From contig JAFLSD010000001.1 in NCBI GenBank assembly GCA_022511125.1, forward strand, positions 1-64,000: DNA of 64,000 bases, read 5' to 3'. Shown here one piece after another: positions 56,601-64,000 of the stretch. The notes under the pieces were generated by a model, which was not told the DNA's origin, searched no databases, and worked only from the letters and a program-made list of their open reading frames with translations. Position 1 is the stretch's first letter; the number at the start of each line of letters is the position of its first letter. A program made the position numbers and the translations under genes. This DNA comes from Paramuribaculum sp. (GTDB lineage: Bacteria; Bacteroidota; Bacteroidia; Bacteroidales; Muribaculaceae).

Positions 56601-57986
56601 GAGCTGGATTGCCTTTCCTTCGATCATCTTGGGCTGGAAAGCCTGGATACCAAGACGGTGAAGAGTCGGGGCACGGTTCAGAAGCACCGGATGTCCCTTC
56701 ATTACGTATTCGAGAATGTCCCATACTACGGGCTCTTTTCTGTCTACTATCTTCTTGGCGCTCTTCACTGTCTTTACGATACCGCGCTCTATCAGTTTGC
56801 GGATTACGAAAGGCTTGTAAAGCTCTGCAGCCATGTTTTTAGGAATACCGCACTCATGCATTTTCAGTTCCGGGCCTACCACGATAACCGAACGTGCGGA
56901 ATAGTCGACACGTTTACCCAATAAGTTCTGACGGAAACGGCCCTGCTTACCCTTCAGGCTGTCCGACAACGATTTGAGCGGACGGTTAGCCTCTGTCTTC
57001 ACTGCCGATGACTTGCGGCTGTTATCCAACAGCGAATCGACTGCTTCCTGAAGCATGCGCTTCTCGTTGCGGAGAATCACTTCTGGGGCCTTGATTTCGA
57101 TAAGACGTTTCAGACGGTTATTGCGGATGATCACGCGACGGTAAAGGTCGTTGAGATCAGAAGTCGCGAAGCGACCGCCGTCAAGCGGTACCAACGGACG
57201 TAGTTCCGGCGGAATCACGGGAACTGCCTGAAGAATCATCCACTCCGGCTTGTTGCGGCCGCGCGACGAGCGGAACGATTCTACTACCTGGAGACGCTTC
57301 AAGGCCTCCGTCTTGCGCTGCTGCGAACCGTCGGTGTCAGCCATATGACGCAACTCGTACGACAGACTGTCCAAATCCAAGCGTTGCAGAAGGTCATAGA
57401 TGGCCTCAGCACCCATCTTGGCGATGAATTTATTAGGATCGGAGTCGTCGAGCAACTGATTTTCACGAGGAAGATTGTCCAGAATCTGGAAATATTCCTC
57501 CTCTGTGAGCAGTTGCAGCTTTTCGATGCCGTCGCTTTCCGCTGCCGCTCCCGGCTGGATCACGACATAACGTTCGTAATAGATCACCGAATCCAATTTC
57601 TTGGACGGAAGACCCAACAGATAGCCTATTTTGTTCGGCAACGAACGGAAATACCAGATATGTGCCACCGGAACCACGAGCTTGATATGACCCATGCGTT
57701 CGCGGCGCACTTTCTTTTCAGTCACTTCTACACCGCAACGATCGCAAACTATACCCTTGTAGCGGATACGCTTGTACTTTCCGCAATGGCACTCATAGTC
57801 CTTAACCGGACCGAAGATACGCTCGCAGAACAATCCGTCGCGCTCCGGCTTGTAAGTACGGTAGTTGATCGTTTCGGGTTTCAACACTTCCCCGCTCGAT
57901 TTTTCGAGTATCTCCTCGGGCGATGCGAGCCCGATGGAGATCTTCGAGAAACCGTTCTTTATTTTATTATCTTTTCTAAAAGCCAT
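53688..57986 (-). CDS. rpoC: RNA polymerase beta' subunit
   Basis: 1432 residues. It holds the catalytic centre of RNA polymerase. The active-site motif [15 protein letters not shown] lies near residue 470. The N-terminal zinc site is visible as [20 protein letters not shown] near 70. The bridge/trigger region includes [25 protein letters not shown], and a second zinc cluster is seen in [15 protein letters not shown]. The gene is complete, 80 bases after rpoB, and the C-terminus ends in an acidic tail ([12 protein letters not shown]). Confidence 0.99.
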   Translation of the reverse strand: MAFRKDNKIKNGFSKISIGLASPEEILEKSSGEVLKPETINYRTYKPERDGLFCERIFGPVKDYECHCGKYKRIRYKGIVCDRCGVEVTEKKVRRERMGHIKLVVPVAHIWYFRSLPNKIGYLLGLPSKKLDSVIYYERYVVIQPGAAAESDGIEKLQLLTEEEYFQILDNLPRENQLLDDSDPNKFIAKMGAEAIYDLLQRLDLDSLSYELRHMADTDGSQQRKTEALKRLQVVESFRSSRGRNKPEWMILQAVPVIPPELRPLVPLDGGRFATSDLNDLYRRVIIRNNRLKRLIEIKAPEVILRNEKRMLQEAVDSLLDNSRKSSAVKTEANRPLKSLSDSLKGKQGRFRQNLLGKRVDYSARSVIVVGPELKMHECGIPKNMAAELYKPFVIRKLIERGIVKTVKSAKKIVDRKEPVVWDILEYVMKGHPVLLNRAPTLHRLGIQAFQPKMIEGKAIQLHPLACTAFNADFDGDQMAVHLPLGNEAILEAQMLMLGAHNILNPANGAPITVPSQDMVLGLYYITKLRKGDKGEGLKFYGPEEAEIAYNEGRVTLHAPVSVVVDDIDKEGNPVKRLIENTSVGRVLVNQFVPKEIGYVNEVLSKKSLRTIISNVIKKCGIPRSAKFLDDIKNLGYQMAFKGGLSFNLGDVIIPAEKEEYVREGYEQVQEVMNNYSMGFITNNERYNQIIDIWTHVNSRLADTLMKQISADQQGFNPVYMMLDSGARGSKDQIRQLSGMRGLMAKPQKSGAEGGQIIENPILANFKEGLSVLEYFISTHGARKGLADTALKTADAGYLTRRLVDVAHDVIVHEEDCGTLRGLVCTEIKKNDEVVVSLGERILGRVSVHDVVDPITGELIVAAGEEINDAAAERINNSPIESVEIRSVLTCESKKGVCAKCYGRNLATNRLVQKGEAVGVIAAQSIGEPGTQLTLRTFHVGGVASNIAAVSSVTSRYDGVLEIDELRTVKTDEKDANGRPVEVVISRLADMRIMDPNTKMMLTSANIPYGSKLYFGNGDKVKKGDLICEWDPFNAVIVSEAGGKVQYVNLVENITFRTEADEQTGLRERIIIESKERGKVPEANIVDENGQILKTYALPVGAHLMVDEGATVKPGEIFVKIPRATGNAGDITGGLPRVTELFEARNPSNPAIVAEIDGEVNFGKVKRGNREISVTSRTGEVKKYLVPLSKQILVQENDYVRAGTPLSDGAITPADILNIKGPTAVQEYIVNEVQDVYRMQGVKINDKHFEVIVRQMMRKVNILDPGDTCFLEQQIVDKRAFMEENDRIWGKKVVIDAGDSENVKPGMIITARKLRDENSPLKQKDLRLIQVRDAMPATSEQILQGITRAALQTSSFMSAASFQETTKVLNEAAINGKTDSLEGMKENVICGHLIPAGTGQREFNRLVVMSNDDLAPIIDPEIEEIIAEEQAE

Positions 57987-58066
57987 ATTGTTGTTTTATA
58001 TGGAGTTACATTCATTCTTTTTATAGACGGCCCTACCTTCGGACCATCTTGTCTGACGTTTTGACT

Positions 58067-61000
58067 TTACTGCTCTAAGTTCACGCTCAGACCCAGACCG
58101 CGAAGCTCGTGCAACAGCACGTTAAGCGATTCCGGAATTCCGGCGTTTGGCATTGAATCGCCCTTGACGATAGCCTCGTAGGTCTTACTGCGGCCGGTCA
58201 CGTCGTCGCTCTTCACTGTCAGGATTTCCTGAAGGATATGAGCCGCACCGAACGCCTCGAGAGCCCAAACTTCCATTTCTCCGAAGCGCTGGCCACCGAA
58301 CTGAGCTTTACCGCCCAACGGCTGCTGCGTGATCAGAGAGTACGGGCCGATGCTTCTTGCGTGCATCTTGTCCTCTACCATGTGACCGAGTTTAAGCATG
58401 TAGATCACACCTACGGTTGCCGGCTGGTCGAAACGTTCGCCCGTGCCGCCGTCATAGAGGTAAGTCTTGCCGTAACGTGGCAGACCTGCTTTGTCGGTCC
58501 ACGCATTCAGATCGTCAAGAGTGGCGCCGTCGAAGATAGGAGTAGCAAATTTCTCGCCAAGTTCGCGGCCTGCCCAGCCTAAAACTGTCTCGAAAATCTG
58601 TCCTAAGTTCATACGCGATGGCACACCGAGCGGATTCAGAACGATATCCACGGGAGTTCCATCGGCTAAGAACGGCATATCTTCTTCGCGTACGATTCGC
58701 GAAACGATACCCTTGTTACCATGACGGCCTGCCATTTTGTCACCTACACTGATCTTGCGCTTCTTGGCAACATAGACTTTCGCCATCTGCATGATACCGG
58801 AAGGCAGTTCGTCGCCTATCGAAATATCGAATTTTTTACGACGCAGCTCAGCGTCGATTTCCTTCGACTTGCGCAGATAATTCACTATTGTGGCGCGGAT
58901 AAGATCGTCGGTATGATCGTCGCCTGTCCATTTGCTCAGGTTCACCGTATCATACTCGATATCTTTCAGTTTGCCTGCCGTGAAACTTCCACCAGCAGGA
59001 ATGATATCCGTTCCGATATAATCCTTCACGCCGACTGATTTCTTGCCTTTTGTCAGAACTAACAGCTTCTCGACAAGCTTATCTTTCAGTGCGTCGAGCT
59101 TTTCTTCATATTCCTCATCGAGTTTCGGAAGCTGGGCGTTTGCACTCTTCGTTTTCTTTTTCTTCGCTGCTTTAGAGAACAGTGCGCGGCCTATCACAAC
59201 ACCTTTCAACGAAGGAGTGGCCTTCAGAGAAGCGTCCTTGACGTCGCCCGCCTTGTCGCCGAAAATCGCACGGAGCAACTTTTCTTCCGGTGTCGGATCG
59301 CTTTCACCTTTCGGAGTGATCTTACCGATCATGATGTCACCTGGTTCTACGTGGGCTCCCACGCGGATTATACCCTGCTCGTCAAGATCCTTGGTCGCCT
59401 CTTCGCTGACGTTCGGTATGTCCGATGTCAATTCTTCCATACCGCGTTTGGTTTCGCGCACTTCGAGAGTATATTCGTCAACATGCACTGATGTTAGGAT
59501 ATCCTCGCGTACTACACGCTCGTTAAGCACGATAGCGTCCTCGTAGTTGTATCCCTTCCACGGCATGAACGCAACTTTAAGGTTTCGTCCCAAAGCGAGT
59601 TCCCCGTTCTCCGTCGAATAACCTTCGGTAAGAATCATACCGGCTGTCACACGCTGACCCACCTCGCAGATAGGCCTCAGGTCGATTGTCGTACTCTGGT
59701 TAGTCTTGCGGAATTTAGGAATATGATATTCTTTCACAGCATCTTCGAACGACACAAATTCCTCGTCGGCCGTGCGGTCATAACGTATCCTTATCACCGT
59801 CGAATCCACGTACTCTATCACGCCATCACCTTCGGCTGTGATCTGAGTGCGAGAGTCACGGATCAGCTGACCTTCCAGACCCGTTCCAACAATAGGAGCC
59901 TCGCTTCTCAGAAGCGGTACGGCCTGACGCATCATGTTCGAGCCCATCAACGCACGGTTAGCGTCGTCATGTTCCAGGAACGGAATCAGAGATGCGGCTA
60001 TAGATGCTATCTGAGTCGGTGATACGTCCATAAGTTCGACATCCTGCGGTGGAACGATTGGGAAGTCGGCATCCAGGCGCGCTTTTACTCTGTCGCGGAT
60101 GAATGTACCGTCATCGTTCAGAGGAGCGTTACCCTGGGCTATCACCTTGCCTTCTTCGAGTTCGGCTGTAAGATATACTATTTCGTCATTGTTCAGATCT
60201 ACCTTCGAATTCTCAACCTTGCGGTAAGGAGTTTCGATGAAACCTAAATCATTGATTTTTGCATATACGCAAAGCGACGATATCAGACCGATATTCGGAC
60301 CTTCCGGGGTTTCGATCGGGCAAAGACGTCCGTAGTGTGTGTAATGCACGTCGCGCACCTCGAATCCGGCGCGTTCACGCGACAGACCGCCGGGGCCTAA
60401 CGCCGACATACGGCGTTTGTGAGTCATCTCGGCCAGAGGATTGGTCTGATCCATAAACTGCGACAACGCGTTTGTACCGAAGAATGTATTGATAACCGAC
60501 GATATCGTTTTAGCGTTAATCAGATCGATCGGAGTGAAGACCTCGTTGTCGCGCACGTTCATACGCTCGCGGATTGTTCTTGCCATACGGGCAAGACCCA
60601 CGCCGAACTGATTGTAAAGCTGTTCGCCCACAGTGCGGACACGGCGGTTGCTCAGATGGTCGATATCGTCCACATCTGTCTTAGAGTTGATAAGCTCTAT
60701 CAGATATTTGATGATCGCTATGATATCTTCACGGGTCAGTACCCTCACATCCATAGGAGTGGTTAGACCGAGTTTTTTATTAATTCTGTAACGGCCCACT
60801 TCGCCCAGGTCATATCTCTTTTCCGAGAAGAAAAGATTGGTTATCACCTCGCGGGCACTTGCGTCATCCGGTGGCTCCGCGTTGCGCAGCTGCCTGTAGA
60901 TGCTCTGTATAGCTTCTTTTTCCGAATTGGTCTGGTCTTTTTTAAGAGTCTCGAAGATGATCGAGTAATCGCTCACGTTCGCATCCTCCTTATGAACCAG

Positions 61001-61879
61001 AATCGATTCCACACCCGAATCCAAGATTTCCTGGATGTTTTCTTCTTTGATTTCCGTGTCGCGGTCGAGTATCACCTCGTTGCGCTCTACGGATACCACT
61101 TCGCCGGTATCCTGATCCGAATAGTCCTCCGTCCAGGATTTGAGAACGCGGGCGGCAAGCTTTCTGCCGACAGCGTTTTTCAGATTTGTCTTGTTTACTG
61201 GAACTTCGTCTGCCAGACCGAAAATCTGGATGATGTCCTTGTCCGATTCAAGACCGATGGCCCTAAGAAGAGTCGTTACCGGCAATTTCTTCTTACGGTC
61301 TATGTAAGCGTACATCACATTGTTGATGTCCGTCGCAAATTCTATCCAAGACCCTCTGAAAGGGATGATGCGCCCCGAATAGAGCTTTGTACCGTTGGCG
61401 TGAGTGCTCTGGCCGAAAAATACGCCCGGCGAACGGTGAAGCTGTGACACGACTACGCGTTCGGCGCCGTTGATCACAAACGTTCCCTTCTCGGTCATAT
61501 ACGGAATGGGGCCTAAATATACGTCCTGAATCACCGTATCGAAATCCTCGTGATCCGGATCCGTACAATATAATTTGAGTTTGGCCTTCAAAGGAACACT
61601 GTAAGTGAGGCCGCGCTCAAGACACTCCTCGATCGTATATCGCGGAGGATCTATATAATAGTCGAGAAATTCAAGCACGAAATTATTGCGGGTGTCCGCT
61701 ATCGGGAAATTCTCGGCAAATACTTTATAAAGTCCCTCGTTGTTACGCTTCTCCGGAGGCGTGTCGAGCTGAAGGAAATCTCTGAAAGATTTCAGCTGAA
61801 CCTCCAAAAAATCCGGATAAGGAAGAGGATTCTTTACCGAAGCGAAATTTATGCGGGGTTGTAATGCTTTTTCTGACAT
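58067..61879 (-). CDS. rpoB: RNA polymerase beta subunit
   Basis: 1270 residues. Beta forms the other half of the RNA polymerase cleft. The rifampicin pocket reads [24 protein letters not shown] (in parts). Compared with E. coli it keeps the Ser, Gln, Asp, His, Arg and Ser positions where resistance arises, so the allele looks sensitive. Later motifs include [30 protein letters not shown] and [21 protein letters not shown]. It lies downstream of rplL, separated by 103 bases that hold two hairpins. Confidence 0.99.
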   Translation of the reverse strand: MSEKALQPRINFASVKNPLPYPDFLEVQLKSFRDFLQLDTPPEKRNNEGLYKVFAENFPIADTRNNFVLEFLDYYIDPPRYTIEECLERGLTYSVPLKAKLKLYCTDPDHEDFDTVIQDVYLGPIPYMTEKGTFVINGAERVVVSQLHRSPGVFFGQSTHANGTKLYSGRIIPFRGSWIEFATDINNVMYAYIDRKKKLPVTTLLRAIGLESDKDIIQIFGLADEVPVNKTNLKNAVGRKLAARVLKSWTEDYSDQDTGEVVSVERNEVILDRDTEIKEENIQEILDSGVESILVHKEDANVSDYSIIFETLKKDQTNSEKEAIQSIYRQLRNAEPPDDASAREVITNLFFSEKRYDLGEVGRYRINKKLGLTTPMDVRVLTREDIIAIIKYLIELINSKTDVDDIDHLSNRRVRTVGEQLYNQFGVGLARMARTIRERMNVRDNEVFTPIDLINAKTISSVINTFFGTNALSQFMDQTNPLAEMTHKRRMSALGPGGLSRERAGFEVRDVHYTHYGRLCPIETPEGPNIGLISSLCVYAKINDLGFIETPYRKVENSKVDLNNDEIVYLTAELEEGKVIAQGNAPLNDDGTFIRDRVKARLDADFPIVPPQDVELMDVSPTQIASIAASLIPFLEHDDANRALMGSNMMRQAVPLLRSEAPIVGTGLEGQLIRDSRTQITAEGDGVIEYVDSTVIRIRYDRTADEEFVSFEDAVKEYHIPKFRKTNQSTTIDLRPICEVGQRVTAGMILTEGYSTENGELALGRNLKVAFMPWKGYNYEDAIVLNERVVREDILTSVHVDEYTLEVRETKRGMEELTSDIPNVSEEATKDLDEQGIIRVGAHVEPGDIMIGKITPKGESDPTPEEKLLRAIFGDKAGDVKDASLKATPSLKGVVIGRALFSKAAKKKKTKSANAQLPKLDEEYEEKLDALKDKLVEKLLVLTKGKKSVGVKDYIGTDIIPAGGSFTAGKLKDIEYDTVNLSKWTGDDHTDDLIRATIVNYLRKSKEIDAELRRKKFDISIGDELPSGIMQMAKVYVAKKRKISVGDKMAGRHGNKGIVSRIVREEDMPFLADGTPVDIVLNPLGVPSRMNLGQIFETVLGWAGRELGEKFATPIFDGATLDDLNAWTDKAGLPRYGKTYLYDGGTGERFDQPATVGVIYMLKLGHMVEDKMHARSIGPYSLITQQPLGGKAQFGGQRFGEMEVWALEAFGAAHILQEILTVKSDDVTGRSKTYEAIVKGDSMPNAGIPESLNVLLHELRGLGLSVNLEQ

Positions 61880-61919
61880 GTAATTTTCTTTAGGGGGAAC
61901 TCAAATAAAATATTAACAC

Positions 61920-61980
61920 AAAAAGGTTAAGTATACGCCTCGCAGGCGATACCTAACCTATTTACCTGATTACCAGGTAA
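61920..61980 (-). terminator. Probable rplL-rpoB attenuator
   Basis: Two hairpins lie between rplL and rpoB. The first after rplL is a perfect 7-bp stem TTACCTG/CAGGTAA (61962-61980, loop ATTAC). The second is a long stem (61925-61958) with arms GGTTA..GTAT.CGCCT and AGGCG.ATAC..TAACC, one mismatch and one bulge. On the minus strand the second is followed by a T5 run, as in an intrinsic terminator. E. coli has a partial terminator at the same place that lowers rpoBC relative to rplJL. Confidence 0.65.
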
Positions 61981-61982
61981 TA

Positions 61983-62357
61983 TTATTTAAGTTCGACTTC
62001 TGCGCCGGCTTCTTCAAGTTCTTTCTTCAAGCCTTCGGCGTCTGCCTTAGGAAGACCTTCCTTCACTACGCTCGGAGCACCGTCAACTAATTCCTTAGCT
62101 TCCTTCAGACCTAAACCTGTCTGAGCTTTCACTACTTTAACTACATTGAGCTTGCTTGCACCTGCCGACTTAAGAACTACGTCGAAAGAGGTCTTTTCTT
62201 CTTCTACAGGGCCTGCTGCTGCCGGGCCTGCTGCTACCGCTACTGCGGCTGCTGCCGGTTCGATACCGTACTCGTCCTTAAGGATCTGAGCAAGTTCGTT
62301 TACTTCCTTTACGGTAAGATTAACAAGTTGTTCTGCAAAAGCTTTTAAATCTGCCAT
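61983..62357 (-). CDS. rplL: 50S ribosomal protein L7/L12
   Basis: 124 residues. Forms the stalk that recruits GTPase factors. The N-terminal dimer domain ([18 protein letters not shown]) is joined by an Ala/Gly/Pro hinge ([16 protein letters not shown]) to the C-terminal domain ([42 protein letters not shown]). It lies 40 bases after rplJ. Confidence 0.99.
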   Translation of the reverse strand: MADLKAFAEQLVNLTVKEVNELAQILKDEYGIEPAAAAVAVAAGPAAAGPVEEEKTSFDVVLKSAGASKLNVVKVVKAQTGLGLKEAKELVDGAPSVVKEGLPKADAEGLKKELEEAGAEVELK

Positions 62358-62397
62358 TTTGATTATGATTTAAATATTGGTTTTACTTATTGTTATT

Positions 62398-62916
62398 TTA
62401 TTTATTCGAGAGAGTCTCGAGAATGCCGTGAAGTTTTGTAGCACCCGACTGGAGAGCCGATACAACATTCTTCGTCGGCGACTGAAGGAGGGCAACAACA
62501 TCGGCGATGAGCTCGTTCTTGCTCTTGATTGTTGCAAGAGTCTCGAGTTGATTCTCACCAACATATACTGTTTCCTCTACGTAAGCCGCTTTAAAACGCG
62601 GAAGCTTGTCATCCTTCTTCACGAAGTCCTTAAGCAACTTCGCAGGAGCATTTCCGACTGTTGTGCACATCAGAGATGTCGGGCCTGCAAGAGAGCCGTA
62701 AAGCTCTTCATAGTTGCCGTCGAGACGTTCTAAAGCTTTATGAAGAAGAGTGTTCTTTACAACAAGCAGTTTGATGTCCGCCTTGAAGCACGCACGGCGT
62801 AAAGCTGTTGTCTTCTCGGCATTCAGACCTGCTGTCTCTACCAGATAGAAATTCGGGTAGGTCTTCAGAGTTTCTTCGATAAGGTCTATTATCTTGATTT
62901 TATCTTCCTTTTTCAT
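62398..62916 (-). CDS. rplJ: 50S ribosomal protein L10
   Basis: 172 residues. L10 anchors L7/L12 dimers to the ribosome, and in E. coli represses its own operon. Visible are FYLVETAGLNAEKTTALRRA early, then KADIKLLVVKNTLLHKALER and SLAGPTSLM. The C-terminal helix that binds L7/L12 is present (VVALLQSPTKNVVSALQS). Confidence 0.98.
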   Translation of the reverse strand: MKKEDKIKIIDLIEETLKTYPNFYLVETAGLNAEKTTALRRACFKADIKLLVVKNTLLHKALERLDGNYEELYGSLAGPTSLMCTTVGNAPAKLLKDFVKKDDKLPRFKAAYVEETVYVGENQLETLATIKSKNELIADVVALLQSPTKNVVSALQSGATKLHGILETLSNK

Positions 62917-62939
62917 TGTTCCGTCTTAATTCAGGTTAA

Positions 62940-63632
62940 TTAATCGATGGTCTTTGTGTCTACTTTCACACCCGGACTCATCGTGCTCGAAAGATAAATA
63001 CTCTTGATATAAGTGCCTTTCGCAGCTGCCGGTTTCAGCTTGATCAAAGTGTTCACGAACTCGCGAGCATTGTCTCTCATCTGCTCCGGAGTGAAGCTTA
63101 TCTTACCGATGGAAGAATGTACGATGCCGTTCTTGTCTACCTTGAAGTCGATCTTACCTTTCTTCACTTCTTCCACTGCTTTAGCCACATCCATAGTCAC
63201 TGTACCACTCTTGGGGTTTGGCATCAGACCGCGAGGACCCAATATACGGCCCAACGCACCGATCTTACCCATTATCGCGGGCTGAGTGATTATCACATCT
63301 ACGTCGGTCCAGCCTCCTTTGATCTTTTCGATATACTCGTCAAGACCTACATAGTCCGCACCTGCTGCCTTGGCTGCTGCCTCTGCATCAGGATTGCAAA
63401 GAACTAACACGCGCACCTGTTTGCCCGTGCCGTGAGGAAGCGTTACAACGCCGCGCACCATCTGATTCGCCTTACGAGGGTCTACACCCAGACGTACGTC
63501 GATATCCAACGATGCGTCAAACTTTGCATAGTTGACTTCTTTTACCTTCTCGGTTGCTTCGGCAAGCGAATAAGCCTTACCAGCTTCAATCTTCTCTAAA
63601 GCCAACTTCTGATTTTTTGTAAGTTTACTCAT
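62940..63632 (-). CDS. rplA: 50S ribosomal protein L1
   Basis: 230 residues. L1 forms the mobile stalk at the E site and in E. coli controls the L11 operon. Recognised by [25 protein letters not shown] (in parts) and by the signature [21 protein letters not shown]. It lies 18 bases after rplK. Confidence 0.99.
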   Translation of the reverse strand: MSKLTKNQKLALEKIEAGKAYSLAEATEKVKEVNYAKFDASLDIDVRLGVDPRKANQMVRGVVTLPHGTGKQVRVLVLCNPDAEAAAKAAGADYVGLDEYIEKIKGGWTDVDVIITQPAIMGKIGALGRILGPRGLMPNPKSGTVTMDVAKAVEEVKKGKIDFKVDKNGIVHSSIGKISFTPEQMRDNAREFVNTLIKLKPAAAKGTYIKSIYLSSTMSPGVKVDTKTID

Positions 63633-63650
63633 TGTTCAATTGAAGTTTTA

Positions 63651-64000
63651 TCAGTTATTCCCGGGAAAAGCACCTTCTACGGTGATACCCATACTTCTGG
63701 CCGTGCCTGCAACCATCCGCATAGCGGATTCTACGGTAAAACAGTTCAAATCCGGCATCTTGTCTTCTGCTATCGTTCTTACCTGTTCCCAAGTCACCTT
63801 GCCCACTTTCGTACGGTTCGGCTGAGCTGAACCGCCTTTGAGCTTGGTGGCCTCCAGAAGCTGAATTGCTACCGGAGGAGTCTTGACAACGAAATCAAAG
63901 CTCTTGTCCGAATAGTAAGTGATCACCACCGGAAGAACCTTGCCTGCCTTGTCCTGGGTACGGGCATTGAATTGCTTGCAAAACTCCATGATGTTGATAC
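63651..64000 (-). CDS. rplK: 50S ribosomal protein L11, truncated by the window edge
   Basis: At least 116 C-terminal residues are in the window, and the frame stays open to base 64000 ([15 protein letters not shown]). L11 proteins begin about 30 residues earlier, so the start lies outside. The C-terminal RNA-binding domain is visible at [19 protein letters not shown] and the end [16 protein letters not shown]. It heads the rplK-rplA-rplJ-rplL-rpoBC cluster. Confidence 0.98.
   Translation of the reverse strand, partial: INIMEFCKQFNARTQDKAGKVLPVVITYYSDKSFDFVVKTPPVAIQLLEATKLKGGSAQPNRTKVGKVTWEQVRTIAEDKMPDLNCFTVESAMRMVAGTARSMGITVEGAFPGNN

Overview
The window reads as a chromosomal segment of a Bacteroidales bacterium. 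Supporting signs are a SusC/SusD pair, an alternative bacterial GlmU, a biotin-dependent sodium-pumping methylmalonyl-CoA decarboxylase, fimbrillin-like DUF6562 lipoproteins beside a DUF3575 protein, and promoters of the Bacteroidetes type (TAnnTTTG near -7, a TTG-containing -33 box about 20 bases away). The 16S gene looks like Muribaculaceae, but that family placement is inference and was not checked by alignment.

Layout. Positions 1-1706 hold the start of an rRNA operon on the minus strand (16S, then a tRNA cut by the window edge, probably tRNA-Ile) with its promoter near 1950. A DUF1460 amidase-like gene (+) and enolase (-) follow. From 22.7 kb down to 4.5 kb, all on the minus strand, lies one uninterrupted ribosomal super-cluster: rpsL-rpsG-fusA-rpsJ-rplC-rplD-rplW-rplB-rpsS-rplV-rpsC-rplP-rpmC-rpsQ-rplN-rplX-rplE-rpsN-rpsH-rplF-rplR-rpsE-rpmD-rplO-secY-map-infA-rpmJ-rpsM-rpsK-rpsD-rpoA-rplQ, with no tuf. 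Its strong promoter is near 22.85 kb, back to back with an alternative glmU gene.

The interval 24.2-53.5 kb is the accessory and metabolic part. It has thioredoxin; a zone of mosaic palindromic repeats around a broken DUF1016 gene; a SusC/SusD/third-lipoprotein uptake operon; a VapBC-like toxin-antitoxin pair downstream of an S-type sulfatase; a five-gene methylmalonyl-CoA epimerase/decarboxylase operon, which ends the succinate-to-propionate route and pumps sodium, and whose gamma-like subunit carries a lamin-tail domain; dnaK; an AT-rich two-gene polysaccharide-modification cassette beside a degenerate IS transposase; an SGNH hydrolase; and a DUF3575/DUF6562 surface-lipoprotein operon with a poly-C tract at its promoter.

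The last 10.3 kb is the second core cluster on the minus strand, rplK-rplA-rplJ-rplL-rpoB-rpoC, with a probable attenuator between rplL and rpoB. rplK runs off the right edge.

Most of the window is ordinary core genome. The parts most worth a second look are the modular hairpin repeats (24.6-26.05 kb, with an isolated palindrome copy at 51.65 kb), the lamin-tail/OadG fusion, the sigma-54-like dnaK promoter, and the DUF6562 operon with its poly-C tract and swapped C-terminal domains.
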